Positions 39,400-50,611 are shown, counted from the stretch's first letter. The stretch is 64,000 bases of DNA from Candidozyma auris (GCF_003013715.1 NC_072813.1:1674001-1738000), one strand, 5' to 3'. Numbers and translations: made by a program. Notes: generated by a model from the sequence alone, not told the origin.

Positions 39400-40506
39400 T
39401 TAAGCTTTGGATAAGAGACGAACCACTAATTCCCAGGTACCAAACATAATAATCGAATTAGGAACCGTTCTAAGCAAGTGTGGGGTCAAGCCTCCATACA
39501 TACTCACAAAGCCTTCCTCTTTTATCACTAAACGGAAGCATTGTATAAGTCCAGTATACTTTGGCTTACCGGTAGACTCTAGAGGAGCCTGTCTCAATCT
39601 GGTCCTCACCACCTCGTGTGGATATGTGATGAGAGATGCAACGAATTTGGCAGCGCCAGCAGCTCCGGAACGAGCACACCATTCGTAAATGTGATCACTT
39701 GTGGTTTTACCCGACTGGTTGATTCCATGCCTCTCTAAGGACTTTCTGTTTAAAAACAGTTTCATTTGTTCGTACAAGACCCACTGAATGGTGGACTCAA
39801 TGCCACCTAAATAGGATGCACTCAATCCCTTGTACAAGCTGCGGAAGCCCTCAGTCTTCAATATATAGCGAAGACAGTCCCATGAGTTCTTATAATGCTT
39901 CCCTTTCGTCTTGTCAAGTTGTAGTCTTGTCTTGATCATCCAAATCGGATTTGTTGCCGTTGAAGTGACGAACCCGGCATTGATACCAGAAACAAGATGA
40001 ATCCATGTGGCTTCCTCGCCATTATTAAATCGCTTAGAGACAATATCCTTTGTTGCGCCGTATGTGAAGAAGTTGATTGATCTTGCTGGGATCACACCCA
40101 CCAAATTAGGCCCCAAACCCCTGAAAAGAGCCCGGGGTCCTTCGTTTCTATAAATCTGACCAATGACACCACATGTTTCCGCAAAATGCTGAACACCTTT
40201 GATCAAAGGATTGCTTGATTTTGGAGCCTTATTATACGTCTGGTTAAACACATCCGATTGAAGTCTAGTTTTCACCACGTCGAGAGGGCACGTAGCAATT
40301 GCGCCTACCATGCCACCAATACCACCAGCAATGAAATGAACCCATTTCGGCGTATTCTTTGTCACATCGACAGCATTGGCAGCCTTGACATCCATAGCCT
40401 CGGGTGCTCTTGTAGTGCTTGACTTCTCATCGGAAACGAGGTACCCGAATGACGTTTGAGCATCATCTTCGAGCTTTCTTATGGCTCGTTCTTCCTTCTC
40501 ATTCAT
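39400..40506 (-). CDS. RIM2: Mitochondrial pyrimidine nucleotide carrier Rim2
   Basis: Rim2 exchanges pyrimidine nucleotides (with iron) across the inner mitochondrial membrane. The frame begins at a TTG at 40512; the ATG two codons later, at 40506, gives 368 residues. The three carrier repeats each have the signature: PLDVVKTRLQ, NPIWMIKTRLQL and YPHEVVRTRLRQ. The PIW version in repeat two and the substrate-contact residues GGIEST in helix IV are typical of the Rim2/SLC25A33-36 branch. The N-terminal 55 residues are soluble and acidic, as in S. cerevisiae (377 residues). Confidence 0.93.
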   Translation of the reverse strand: MNEKEERAIRKLEDDAQTSFGYLVSDEKSSTTRAPEAMDVKAANAVDVTKNTPKWVHFIAGGIGGMVGAIATCPLDVVKTRLQSDVFNQTYNKAPKSSNPLIKGVQHFAETCGVIGQIYRNEGPRALFRGLGPNLVGVIPARSINFFTYGATKDIVSKRFNNGEEATWIHLVSGINAGFVTSTATNPIWMIKTRLQLDKTKGKHYKNSWDCLRYILKTEGFRSLYKGLSASYLGGIESTIQWVLYEQMKLFLNRKSLERHGINQSGKTTSDHIYEWCARSGAAGAAKFVASLITYPHEVVRTRLRQAPLESTGKPKYTGLIQCFRLVIKEEGFVSMYGGLTPHLLRTVPNSIIMFGTWELVVRLLSKA

Positions 40507-40828
40507 GCTCAAGCCCTTCGGAAAAGATTGCTAGACGATGTGGAATGTTATCTTTAGAGCATCCAGTGGGGCTCTTCTAGACATTACATTAGACTGTCCT
40601 GCAGAATATCCTTACACTTCTAGCCATCGCCATCGCCATCGCTAGTGTGCCCCGCCAACTCCCCACTACATCGATGGGAAGTTAATATTTTATTTGGATT
40701 CTACCTTGAACCTAGCAGATATTTTTTGTTGTTTTGGGCGTCTCACTCCACAAGCATATGGTGTACGTGCTCTCGACAGGCTGTGATGGCATCTGACCAT
40801 TTACAGAGTCGCAGACATAAGCAGCACC
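40507..40828. other. RIM2 promoter / MOT1 3' region
   Basis: A 322-bp gap with a GCCATC triplicate repeat near 40625. No gene is seen. Confidence 0.4.
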
Positions 40829-43800
40829 TTACTTAAGTGTCTTGATGAAGTTGTCGAGATTGTACTCATCCTCGTACTGGGATTCGTCCCAAAGTTGGCC
40901 GAGTTCACCGACTGCTTCTGTAGGAATCCCGCCTCCAATCAATTCGTCCGGTACCTTCTTTTCTTTCTTGTCGTCGTTGCCGTTCTCAATCTTGGTGCTC
41001 TGCTCATCGACATCGAACAAATCAAGCAACTGATTAGTGTCCATCAGGGCCAATCCAGCATTTTGCTGGTTGACAATTGTAGACGCAATGTTCATTTTGA
41101 ACTTTTGCAAGCCCATAATTTTCTCCTCGAGCGTTGCCTTTGTAATCAATCTGTATACATTGACAACTTTCTTTTGACCAAGGCGGTGTGCTCTGTCCAT
41201 GGCCTGAAGATCGTTCATAGGGTTCCAGTCATGCTCAACGAAAATGACGGTATCAGCACCAGTCAAGTTAAGACCAAGTCCACCAACTTTGGTGGTGAGT
41301 AACAATACATCAATGGAGGGATCCTCATTGAACTTCCTCACAATTGCCTGTCTGTCTCGAGGGTCGGTTCTACCGTCAAGTCTCATGTATGTGACTGAAG
41401 GCATATTCTTCTTGAGGAGCTCTTCTTCAACAATATCTACCATGTCTTTGAGCTGACAGAATATGAGTGCCCTATGTTCGGAGATCACACCCTCAGAGGA
41501 GACAAGTTGTTGTTGCTGTTTCAGTTTGCTCTTTCCCTTTGAGTTCGCATATTCACTGTCTCCCACTCCAATACCACACTCGAGTAAAAGGTTCTTCAAA
41601 GACTTCAATTTCGGCGCATGCTCTATGCTTCTAAGATCAGACTTCTTGCTCGCGAGATAACATGCAACTTCAGCTGCTTGTGGGTGATTTGGAGTGATCA
41701 CCAAAGCTGGGTGGTTGCACAATTTCCTCATATACTGCAAAGCTTGGAAAATGTGCGTCTTGGGTGATTCATTAGAGGATTCCATGGGTTCATCCTCCTT
41801 GGTGACTTCGTCCTTGACAACGGACTTCTGTTTCTTCGCAAATTCTTTATAAAGCTTTTTCTGTAAGTCTGAGAGCTCGCAGTAATAATCTTGAATAATT
41901 TTTGGAGGAAGGTCTGACAAGACCTCTTCCTTCAAACGTCTAAGCATGAACGGGAGCACTTGTCTGTGAAGAGATTCTAAGGCCAAGGCACCCGCTTCTT
42001 GTTCTTTGGATGATGTTTTACTGTTTCGGCTCGCAGCTATCGGTTTTGCAAACTTTTCAATAAATATCTTTTCGACGCCTAAGAAACCAGGCATCAAAAA
42101 GTCAAACAATGACCACAATTCCAAAACGTTATTCTGAATAGGAGTACCAGACAAAATAAGTCTATGCTCAGCCTTGATTCTTTTCACCGACTTCGTCAAC
42201 TTAGATGACGAGTTCTTGATTATATGACCTTCATCTAGCACACAGTAGTTGTAGGAATGAGAGGATAAAACGTCAATATTGTTACGGCACACATCGTACG
42301 ATGTAACAACAACATCGGCTGTTGGTATTTGTGGACGGAGATTAGCTCTTGTCGATGGACCGCCGGCATAGACGACTATTTTCATGAACTCAGCATACTG
42401 GTTGAATTCTTGCTCCCAATGACCAGTCAATGAAGGAGGACAAACAACTAATGACGGTAATCTTCTAAATTCATCAGCACCCGTCTCCTTGAATTTTTCG
42501 GCTCTCATGTGATGATCGGAAGCAATTATACATATAGCTTGCAATGTCTTTCCCAATCCCATATCATCACACAAGATGCCATGCAAGTGATATTTGTTCA
42601 AGAAAGCCAACCAATTGACACCTTCTTGCTGGTATTTACGCAAGGTCGCCTTAATAGCCACTGGAAGCTCGAATGGTTTGATCTTTGTGGGGTCCATCAT
42701 TTGCTGGATGAACTCTCTTTCTCTATCTCTTCCTTCCAAAAGATCTTGAGGCATGTCTGGAGGATCAGGTATACCAGCTTCTAATGGCACGAGCTTTATA
42801 ATCGAAGCAAATGTAGTGCTTGCGAGGATTCTAACGTCATGATCAGCGTCACTCATTCTACCAAGAACCGGTACAATAAGAAACACAATGTATGGAAGAA
42901 TTTCCGCACCCATGGCATTAGATACATGGTAAATGGCTTCTGTGGCACCTTGACGCTCACGAAACTTACCAGCATTACTGAGCATAGGGATGATGTTGCG
43001 GACCAAAAATGGAAATGCCTTGGCAGGCATCACCGAACAAATTGTAGCAAAGCATTTAGCGGATGAGTACCGGAAAACACTAAGTTCAGACTTAAGACCC
43101 GCGAGCAATCTAGGAAGGTGCTCGGTCACTTCTGGGTAGAGATTAGGGCTCAATTTGGGAAGCAAAGCTCGTAATACACCTAGAGCATCGACAATACTTT
43201 GACCCAAAACATTATCCTTAGTCATATCATCTGTGGTAACGGACTCCATCGAGTCCAACGAGCCGAAAAGAATCTCCTTGAGTTTGGGGAGTTCTGTGAA
43301 TATATCTTTGTTGTAGAGGCTGATGACTTCATCCATCGCAAGCAAAGCGCCGTTCCTTTTAACTCTTGCCTCTTGTACGGCCTTCTCGTGCGCAGCAATG
43401 TCAGCAGGATCTGTTTTTGCCTCTTCCTTTCTGAGCGAAAGAATAATGTCTCTGAAGTTCGAATTATGTATGAATTCTGGAACTTCGGATGTATCCACAC
43501 ATAGGAATGAACAGAGATTTTTCAAAATCTTATCTGCTGCACCAACTTTATTAGCATGTTTGAGTTGATCAATCAAAGCTGCGATTGATTTAGCAGATCG
43601 CTTCTGCAATAATTCGGTTTCTTCTTGCTTAGCGCTGTCCATAAGTGATCTTATTATTGGATTAAGTTTCTTCGGCACACCTGTCAAGGCAAGGACAGCC
43701 GCAGCATAGGCGGCTAAAACACTGGTTGTTCTTTGTGTCAAAGCAAGTTTTGCCTCATTCAAAGCTAGTTGAATACGATGCTTGGAATCTTCTAAAGCCA

Positions 43801-46603
43801 GATTGGCCAGAATTCTATAGGACGATGACAAACTCTTAGTGAGCTTGGGGTAAGTGTCGCTCAAAAGCTTCTCGGCACTCTCGATGCTGAAAGCGCCAGG
43901 GCCAGCGTCGCTTTCACCTTGAACAATGACAGGAAGTTGCGGGAGTTTGCTTGATGATAGCTTGCCGTGAGTAACAAAGACGTCAAAAAGCTGAAGACAA
44001 GAGGTCCTCACACTTTTGAGCTTAGGAACAAGTTCACGGAAAAAGGGGAGCTTTTCAGGAGTAGTGAGAGTCTCCAAGAACACGGCCGAAAATTTCTCCG
44101 TGGCGTCACTTGAAATTGGTCTCTCAAGCAACTTCAGAGTATTGGCGTACTCTTCAATGACAATAGCTGTAAATAAACGAGGTGTGACATGAGGTGAATT
44201 GATATAGAGCATAAAGCTCTCGAAGGCACTATTGAGAAGCTCTTTGTCTTCCATAAATGAGAGGGTTAAGCCGATCGCCTTAGCCAATGCAGTTCTTGTA
44301 GCGATGAAGATATCAAACCCAACAAACATAACATCACCATTGTGCACAGGTGCATCAATATTGATTTTGAGCTCATCAGCGGTAGGATTGAGGGTTTTCG
44401 CTTTGTCATCTGATTTTCTCTTTCTACCCCTTTTGGGTGGCTGTGGAGCATCGCCATTGGCGGGCTCAAAAACGTCCGATTCAGAGGGCGAGTCTTGCCT
44501 GGGATTGCTCTCGAACGTGGTGCCATTTGGTTTGATTATGAGGCTGGTATTGAGATGATAATTATGTCTAGCAATACCAATGGGCGTCATGAGTAGCGTC
44601 AAGATGGCCTTCATGTGGGGGGCGATGTAGTGATCAACTTTCTTGAGATGTGAATTCTCTGCAATGTTTCTGAGCATTCTATCATATACCGACTGGGATA
44701 GCTTCAAAACCTCAGGATTTTGCTCCACTAAAAGGTTCTGAAGGATCAAACGCATTGCTCTCGGCGTAATCCATAGCTTAGTGGTATCGTCTTCGATGGA
44801 CAAGAATTCTAGCATAGTTGTGAGAGTTGCTTTTCTCACGTTTGTAATTGAATGTCTTAAAAAAGGGAAAAGTTTGGGAATCAAATTCTCGAAGGAGTTC
44901 TCAGACTCCTTGGCTGCCTCCGCTTGCATTATTTCAATAACTTGACGGTGGGTGCATAATTTTGATAAAAGATCCATCACGGAGCCAATGGAAGCAGAGA
45001 GGTCGTCCTCGAAGTTCATGAGACAATCCCAAACAACGTCAAGAAGTGATTTGATAACGTCTGTGCCTTGCTTCACAAACTCTGTGGCAATTGGAGCCAA
45101 AGTCAATGCAGCAACCGATTGAACATCATCCTCGCTCTCCTTTAGGCAATGTAAAACCATGGAAACCACTGAGTCTAGAAGTTCAGGATGCACAAGAAGC
45201 ACGTCAGTTCTGACACTCACAAAGTATCTCACACCTAACATACCGCCATGCTTTGCTTCCCAGCATTTCCGTGTTTCTAAACCACCTGGAAGGTCTTGTA
45301 AAACCAAAGAATTTAGACACTTGAATGTCTCTAATATTGACCTCTCATCTAAGTGGAGTAGTAGGGCAGCTAATGTTTGAGCACCAGACTCTCTGACAGG
45401 CGCAACCACAGTATCGTTCACAAAATCAGCGAAGCGATCGAGAGCGAAAAGAGTACAGAGCCTGACAGAAAGATCCTCTAGGGTTGCAGCATTGTTGGCG
45501 TCATTTTCAGCACGGCTTTTTCTCATTACCCTACCTGCACCTTTACCGTGTACTCTGATGAGTTCACGGAGTCCTAGCGCTGATCCATGTCTGACTTCCC
45601 ATTTCTCATCGAAGAGATCGTGCAATAAAAGCTCGTAAACGCCTTGAAATTGCCAGACTAAACCAGCAACCTTGGCGTGTTGCGATAGGAGCGGCGACAA
45701 CTCTGGTGCTTTGCTCTCCATGACCAATTTGGAGCCTCCTTGCTGGGACGTTATGTCGAACAGCGGAGAGTCTTCCGACTTCACTTTGCCGTCAGTTTCA
45801 CCATCCTCAACTAGTTTTCTTGAAATTGAGGATTGCGAGAGGTCGACCGGCGCGATCTTATTAGCGCTGGATTTAGCGTTCGCCTTAGCTCGGCGCTTCT
45901 GCATGGCTTTCAAACGGGCACTGGCAGCTGCGGATTTGCCGCTATCAGATGGAGGGGGGGACAGCGGCTGTGAAGGAGGCTGCTCTTCTTTCACCTCAGT
46001 TTTGATGCTTGGAGCAGAAACCACTTGTGGCTTTCTTGGCCCGTCTATATCCTCCTCTTTAATCAAGGACTTATGCTGCTTGAGTTTGCCTAGTAGTGAA
46101 TCTTCGTTTTTCTCGCATACGCTGGGCTTCTTAGGTTCGAACTCTGCTCCTCCCGACGCTAGAAGCTTCTTACCTGATTTGAGAAGCTCATGCAAGTTCC
46201 ACGACTCGAACTTTACTAGGGTCAGCAAGTTCTCGTCCAATTTCTTCAATTCTTCGTCCTGTTCTAGCTTCACTTCCTCTTCTAGCTTCACTTTGGGCTC
46301 AGGACCTCGCGTGGCCGTATTGGCCTCTTCAATGTGTTGCAACTGCTTCTCCTTCTCGATGGCCTCCTCTGAGTTGGGATCCCACAACGGTGCGTGGCTC
46401 ACAATGCCGCCAAACGCTTTTGCTGCTGCAATTCTCGTCTCCCATTTTTCTGCTTTCAAGAAAGGGTACACTCTGCCCAACAAGTTGATGATCTCTTCGG
46501 GATGGCCTTTGGCCAAGTCGGAAAGCTGGTCCGCCGCGGTGTTGCGAATGTACGGCGTTGACCCCGTTTCCAAAAGCACCACAAGGCGGTCCAAACGGGA
46601 CAT
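40829..46603 (-). CDS. MOT1: TBP-removing Snf2-family ATPase Mot1
   Basis: Mot1 uses ATP to strip TATA-binding protein from DNA and redistribute it genome-wide. The 1924-residue product starts at ATG 46603 (MSRLDRLVVLLETGSTPYIR), a strongly conserved N-terminus. The first 1250 residues are HEAT repeats, with an acidic and charged insert near residues 90-290 and a basic insert near residues 690-730 (PKRGRKRKSDD). The C-terminal Snf2 domain has DDMGLGKTLQ near residue 1345, DEGHIIKN near 1456, LSGTPIQNN, and the helicase motif VGGLGLNLTGADTVIF followed by DLQAMDRAHRLGQKK. Length is normal (1867 in S. cerevisiae). A 350-codon antisense frame over the 5' end is a shadow. Confidence 0.98.
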   Translation of the reverse strand: MSRLDRLVVLLETGSTPYIRNTAADQLSDLAKGHPEEIINLLGRVYPFLKAEKWETRIAAAKAFGGIVSHAPLWDPNSEEAIEKEKQLQHIEEANTATRGPEPKVKLEEEVKLEQDEELKKLDENLLTLVKFESWNLHELLKSGKKLLASGGAEFEPKKPSVCEKNEDSLLGKLKQHKSLIKEEDIDGPRKPQVVSAPSIKTEVKEEQPPSQPLSPPPSDSGKSAAASARLKAMQKRRAKANAKSSANKIAPVDLSQSSISRKLVEDGETDGKVKSEDSPLFDITSQQGGSKLVMESKAPELSPLLSQHAKVAGLVWQFQGVYELLLHDLFDEKWEVRHGSALGLRELIRVHGKGAGRVMRKSRAENDANNAATLEDLSVRLCTLFALDRFADFVNDTVVAPVRESGAQTLAALLLHLDERSILETFKCLNSLVLQDLPGGLETRKCWEAKHGGMLGVRYFVSVRTDVLLVHPELLDSVVSMVLHCLKESEDDVQSVAALTLAPIATEFVKQGTDVIKSLLDVVWDCLMNFEDDLSASIGSVMDLLSKLCTHRQVIEIMQAEAAKESENSFENLIPKLFPFLRHSITNVRKATLTTMLEFLSIEDDTTKLWITPRAMRLILQNLLVEQNPEVLKLSQSVYDRMLRNIAENSHLKKVDHYIAPHMKAILTLLMTPIGIARHNYHLNTSLIIKPNGTTFESNPRQDSPSESDVFEPANGDAPQPPKRGRKRKSDDKAKTLNPTADELKINIDAPVHNGDVMFVGFDIFIATRTALAKAIGLTLSFMEDKELLNSAFESFMLYINSPHVTPRLFTAIVIEEYANTLKLLERPISSDATEKFSAVFLETLTTPEKLPFFRELVPKLKSVRTSCLQLFDVFVTHGKLSSSKLPQLPVIVQGESDAGPGAFSIESAEKLLSDTYPKLTKSLSSSYRILANLALEDSKHRIQLALNEAKLALTQRTTSVLAAYAAAVLALTGVPKKLNPIIRSLMDSAKQEETELLQKRSAKSIAALIDQLKHANKVGAADKILKNLCSFLCVDTSEVPEFIHNSNFRDIILSLRKEEAKTDPADIAAHEKAVQEARVKRNGALLAMDEVISLYNKDIFTELPKLKEILFGSLDSMESVTTDDMTKDNVLGQSIVDALGVLRALLPKLSPNLYPEVTEHLPRLLAGLKSELSVFRYSSAKCFATICSVMPAKAFPFLVRNIIPMLSNAGKFRERQGATEAIYHVSNAMGAEILPYIVFLIVPVLGRMSDADHDVRILASTTFASIIKLVPLEAGIPDPPDMPQDLLEGRDREREFIQQMMDPTKIKPFELPVAIKATLRKYQQEGVNWLAFLNKYHLHGILCDDMGLGKTLQAICIIASDHHMRAEKFKETGADEFRRLPSLVVCPPSLTGHWEQEFNQYAEFMKIVVYAGGPSTRANLRPQIPTADVVVTSYDVCRNNIDVLSSHSYNYCVLDEGHIIKNSSSKLTKSVKRIKAEHRLILSGTPIQNNVLELWSLFDFLMPGFLGVEKIFIEKFAKPIAASRNSKTSSKEQEAGALALESLHRQVLPFMLRRLKEEVLSDLPPKIIQDYYCELSDLQKKLYKEFAKKQKSVVKDEVTKEDEPMESSNESPKTHIFQALQYMRKLCNHPALVITPNHPQAAEVACYLASKKSDLRSIEHAPKLKSLKNLLLECGIGVGDSEYANSKGKSKLKQQQQLVSSEGVISEHRALIFCQLKDMVDIVEEELLKKNMPSVTYMRLDGRTDPRDRQAIVRKFNEDPSIDVLLLTTKVGGLGLNLTGADTVIFVEHDWNPMNDLQAMDRAHRLGQKKVVNVYRLITKATLEEKIMGLQKFKMNIASTIVNQQNAGLALMDTNQLLDLFDVDEQSTKIENGNDDKKEKKVPDELIGGGIPTEAVGELGQLWDESQYEDEYNLDNFIKTLK

Positions 46604-47703
46604 CTCGATACTTTATGCTTTTGCAGAGATCGCTATAATTGTACCGTTCACCGGATTGTCTTTGTACAAGTGGCTGCCAATTATGGTGGTGGTGTACGGG
46701 TGCACGGGTGTGTTTTGGTGGTAGAAGGCAGACTTCTCACTTGTTAAACCAAGGCTCGAGTCAGTGGATTCGATTCATTTTTCGCTGGCGGCAGCAGCCC
46801 TTTTATACATGTTGCCTGCGCGCGGTGTGCTAGCGAGATGGCTCTAATGGCCTGGCGCGCGAAGCAGTGCGAGGGAAGGAAGGGTAAGAGTTTCAAGAAA
46901 AACTGTAAAAATGAAGAGGATTTCTTGGGAGGAAAGCTTCTGTATTTATACCTTTTGGCTTCAGTCTCTTTCATACCGTTTAGTTTATTGTAAGTCACGT
47001 AGATCTAACTATCCGCCCAAATTGACCCTTTGCTAGTGCACAGTACGCAGAGAAAGAGCAAAGTGAAGAACAGAGGAGAAAGATCGTGACTGGAAGACAA
47101 ATGAATAAACTGATCGAGCAGTTTCAATTGCTGCTGTGGCACTGAGTGATAAAATATGGACATTTATTTTGTTACTATTTATTTTCTTTTTTTCCCTCCT
47201 TTTAATCTCTTTATCTTCACTTCATTCATCACTCTGTGTTGGTCTCCAGTTTAAGAGACCTCTCAGAATCTGCAGGCCAGAGGTATTCCTTTTAGTCGAT
47301 GCAAGCTTGATCCAGCAGAGGGAGCAGTCGGAATTGATTGACAAAAATTCTCCATTTGCAGTCAAGAATTTTGCGATGAAGGAAATGAACTCAGACCAGT
47401 TCATTCATTACCAGGTATCTAATTATGCCTGAGGATAAAGAAGGTCTTTAGCGTTTAAGCGTGGCTGCAAAATTCCAATGCGCTACCTCTTCTCAGCGAA
47501 GTGCACTATGTACCGCTACTCCCCAATGACCTGAGTCATTCAGACTGTGTAACAGGATTTCAATATACGATTTACCAGCCTCTACGCCTCAGTTAGCACG
47601 CACATCTTGTCAATTGACTATTTAAAAATGCTGTGGCCAAAACTCCGTACTAGGCTGGCCGAAGCACCCCCGTAACAAGCTGGCAAAAGCACCCTCGACC
47701 TCC
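46604..47703. other. 1.1-kb intergenic region upstream of MOT1
   Basis: This is the MOT1 promoter side plus the 3' end of the CCDC124-like gene. A one-mismatch recurrent element (TGGCTGCAAAA) is at 47462-47472. The stretch 47222-47432 is open and protein-like on the + strand but has no ATG near its beginning; it is noted as a finding. Confidence 0.4.
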
Positions 47704-48378
47704 CTAAGTAAACTTCTTTTCCTTCTGGCTCCGCAACTCCTTCTTCTTCGCCGCCACATCATCAACCGTGGCATTGTACAGAACATTGCTGGCCTGGTTC
47801 ATAGGGTTCTCAGGCGACTTCTGGAACTCCTTGAAAATGATCTGCTTCATCTGCTGCTGACGCAACCCAGGGTTTTCCTTCTTGATCTCAGGCAACCTTC
47901 TTTCCTCGTACGCTGCGTATGCAGCCTTCACTCTTCTCTCTGGGTGTCTCTCGATATCCTTGGCGGCAACACCGCCGTCTTTCCCTGTCAATGACAACGC
48001 CTCCAACGCATTGTCGATACCAGAGGCGCTCAACTCGGGCTTGTCGCTGTTGAAGTCGAGGAAATCGTCGATCTTGCCTGTTCTTCTAGCGGCAACCTTG
48101 GCAGCACCTCTTTGCTTATCCTTCTGGCCCTTGGTGGGCAACACCGACTCCTCTGCGGCTAGAAGAGCATCACGCTCGGCTTTCTTTCTGGCGGCTTCTT
48201 CTTTTTTCAATCTCTCTTCTTCTTTCTTCTTGTTGCCCTTCTTGGCTCCATCCTCCCATTGTGCAGCCTCCTCTGCCTCAGCGGCCTCCATGGCGGCCTG
48301 TTTTTTTTTGTTGGCGTTTTCGGCCTTTCTGGCGTTTCCTGCGGCCTTCTTTGAGTTTTCGCCTCCTTTCTTAGCCAT
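47704..48378 (-). CDS. CCDC124 / Lso2-like ribosome-associated protein
   Basis: CCDC124 and yeast Lso2 bind idle 80S ribosomes and help them restart after starvation. The frame extends to 48651 but the natural start is the ATG at 48378, giving MAKKGGENSKKAAGNARKAE and 224 residues. The lysine/alanine-rich N-terminal helix (KKAAGNARKAENANKKKQAAME) is the ribosome-binding feature of the family. A long charged coiled coil follows. The C-terminal domain of CCDC124 (formerly DUF1014) is present: RHPERRVKAAYAAYEERRLPEIKKENPGLR, split here at RRVKAAYAAYEE and NPGLRQQQMKQIIFKEFQKSPENPMNQ. The longer C-terminus is like CCDC124 and unlike the 92-residue S. cerevisiae Lso2. Confidence 0.85.
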   Translation of the reverse strand: MAKKGGENSKKAAGNARKAENANKKKQAAMEAAEAEEAAQWEDGAKKGNKKKEEERLKKEEAARKKAERDALLAAEESVLPTKGQKDKQRGAAKVAARRTGKIDDFLDFNSDKPELSASGIDNALEALSLTGKDGGVAAKDIERHPERRVKAAYAAYEERRLPEIKKENPGLRQQQMKQIIFKEFQKSPENPMNQASNVLYNATVDDVAAKKKELRSQKEKKFT

Positions 48379-49035
48379 TGTCAAGACAATTTGAGTTCCT
48401 GATGGGAAGTGACAAGAGTGGCCAAAGGATCCTGATTGATCAACTAACGGTCGTGCACTCACGTGAGCCTCCGGCTCGGAGATCTGAGGAAGAAGCTTGC
48501 AACTGTGCCAGCATTCGAAGATGGTTGAAGAAAAAGGTCCTGAAAGTAGTGAGTGTGAGGGTTCTATTGTTTCTGGGTAATTTACTTTTGAAAGCTTGGG
48601 TTCATCTGGGGTAATCCTCAAAGATTTTGAGGCGCCCATTATCGCAGCCATTCTATGGAGCTATCACTATAAAGCTTAAGGAACACCCAGGGTCAAATTA
48701 CAACCATGGAAGATGAATTTCTCTCATAGTTAATGATATCATCATTGCATTTATGTGTGCCTCATACTACAATGTTTTTCTAACATAGGCTCTTGAAGAA
48801 CTAAATAAATAGCGGAAACTCCATTACCAAGACGATACCTCATCTTGACGTTTTCATATTTTAACTTTTTGATTTTTTCGTTTATCATGCATTCTTCATG
48901 CAAAGTCCCAAAAACGCTATAGTACAACGGCGACAAGAGCTAGTCTTCCCAAACTTTTGAATATATGTTGTTATTGTCGTGATCTTCGTTAAGCGAACAG
49001 GGAATCGGAAAATAAAGAGCCAATGTGTAACTTTT
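48379..49035. other. CCDC124-like gene promoter and LYS21 3' region
   Basis: A one-mismatch copy of the recurrent element (TGGCTGCGATA, reverse strand) lies at 48640-48650, 262 bp upstream of the ATG. The rest is AT-rich with no gene. Confidence 0.4.
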
Positions 49036-50340
49036 TTACTCCGATTTCTGTTTCTTTGCAGCTGGCTGCTCGGCAGCATCGGCAGCATCGGCAGCAGCAG
49101 CACCGTCAGCTTCCACATCGGGAACCGCCTGGCCGTTGGTAGAAGGCTTCAACTGCGGCGTGCCCAATTCAGCGTGGAAGTCCTTGATAATGGAGTCCAC
49201 ATCGTCGATGTTCAACTGTCTCACGTCACCCAACAATTTGATCTTGTGGGTGACTTCCTTGCACTGGTCGTCGGTCAAGTGCAAGTTCAACTGATCGACT
49301 CTCAGCTTAATGGCGTTCCATCCCGTCAATCTGTTGGCAAAGTGGATGTATCTGGTGAGACCGAAATCCGAAGGGTTCAAAATCTCGTACGTGGAAGGGT
49401 TAGCCAAAATGGCCTTGGCGTGGATACCAGCCTTATGGGTGAAAGCACAGAAACCAGTGATAGGGTTGTTGAATGGGATATTCACCTGCACAGCGTCAGC
49501 AACCAAATTCTCCAAGTCTCTGAGCTTGTGCAACTTGTACTTGCCGAGCACATAGTCTCTGTCGGCGGTGATCATACGAGCCATGAGAGCACCAAGAGGA
49601 GTGATACCGTTTCTCTCGCCAATGCCCAAAACGGAAACGTCAATCAACTTGGCACCGGCCTCCAAAGCAGTGTAGGCGTTGGCAATGGCACAACCCGTGT
49701 CGTTGTGGAAGTGACACTCAATGTCGCAAGACACAACCGACTTCAACGTCTTGACAAGCTCATACACCTGTCTGGGATTGGCACAGCCAACAGTATCAGC
49801 AATACCAACTCTGTTGACGCCGATCTTGTCGACAGTCTTGTAGATGTTCAAAAGATCCACAATGTCGGATCTGAAGGAGTCCTCAGACGAGAAACGGATC
49901 TCAATGCCCTTGGACTTGACAAACTCAATCACCTCAATGGCGCTCTGAGCAATGTAGTTCATGTCCTTGCCGTGCGAGTACTTTCTCAAGAACTGCGACG
50001 TGCCAATCACCACATCGACACCGTCTACACCGGTTTCAACGGCAACACGAGCATCGTCCATGTGACAACGAATGTGGGTCAAGATCTTCGCCTTCAACCC
50101 CAACTTGCAAATCGCCTCACAGTCTCTTCTCGACTGCTCGGAGGCAACAGGAGACGTCAATTCGATGTAGTCGACACCAAAGTCGTCGAGGGCCTTGGCG
50201 ATCTCGATCTTCTTTTCGGTGGTGAAGAAGGCGTTGGCAAACTGCTCACCTTCACGCAACGTCGACTCAATGACTTCGAACTTGTTGACGTTGGAGAGGT
50301 AATCATGCGGGTTTGGGCCGTAAGGATTGGGCATGGACAT
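49036..50340 (-). CDS. LYS21: Homocitrate synthase
   Basis: This enzyme condenses acetyl-CoA with 2-oxoglutarate to homocitrate, the first committed step of fungal lysine synthesis; the yeast enzymes are found largely in the nucleus. The 434-residue product starts at ATG 50340. The TIM-barrel active site is plain: [66 protein letters not shown], and HKAGIHAKA. The C-terminal extension, Ala/Asp-rich then AAKKQKSE, gives a basic end that could assist nuclear import. Feedback inhibition by lysine is a family property. Three TGASTCA (Gcn4-type) sites lie upstream, fitting amino-acid starvation control. S. cerevisiae has LYS20 and LYS21; I cannot tell whether this species has a second copy. Confidence 0.95.
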   Translation of the reverse strand: MSMPNPYGPNPHDYLSNVNKFEVIESTLREGEQFANAFFTTEKKIEIAKALDDFGVDYIELTSPVASEQSRRDCEAICKLGLKAKILTHIRCHMDDARVAVETGVDGVDVVIGTSQFLRKYSHGKDMNYIAQSAIEVIEFVKSKGIEIRFSSEDSFRSDIVDLLNIYKTVDKIGVNRVGIADTVGCANPRQVYELVKTLKSVVSCDIECHFHNDTGCAIANAYTALEAGAKLIDVSVLGIGERNGITPLGALMARMITADRDYVLGKYKLHKLRDLENLVADAVQVNIPFNNPITGFCAFTHKAGIHAKAILANPSTYEILNPSDFGLTRYIHFANRLTGWNAIKLRVDQLNLHLTDDQCKEVTHKIKLLGDVRQLNIDDVDSIIKDFHAELGTPQLKPSTNGQAVPDVEADGAAAADAADAAEQPAAKKQKSE

Positions 50341-50604
50341 GGTGGGAGAATGAAGAAAAGTGCTTGTTTGAAAGATGCGTGAAAAAGAAAGGAAAAAAAG
50401 AATTTAGAAATTTCGTGCCTTATATAGAGTGAAAAATTTGTACGACATTTTCCACTTTTTTTTTGTTCTGTGCATGGGCCTTCCTCACTGATTAGACGCC
50501 GCCGCTTAACTATGGGGAAACTCAGTGACTGATTATGCGATTTCCTGGCTTGTGTGCACGTCGCCCTGGCTACGCCATGGCGATAGTGCCGTTGCAGCCA
50601 ATTA

Positions 50605-50611
50605 TGACTCA
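50605..50611. promoter_or_regulatory. Gcn4-type site TGACTCA upstream of homocitrate synthase
   Basis: Exact TGACTCA core, 265 bp upstream of the ATG. Further TGASTCA sites follow at 50759-50765 and 51084-51090. Confidence 0.55.

Noticed and set aside
45672..46724. 350-codon + strand frame
   Set aside because: Antisense shadow of the MOT1 N-terminus; Ser/Phe-rich and unlike a real protein.
48379..48651. Upstream extension of the CCDC124-like gene
   Set aside because: The residues are not conserved in type and the family N-terminus starts at the ATG at 48378.
48979..50382. 467-codon + strand frame
   Set aside because: Antisense shadow of homocitrate synthase, with the same cause.
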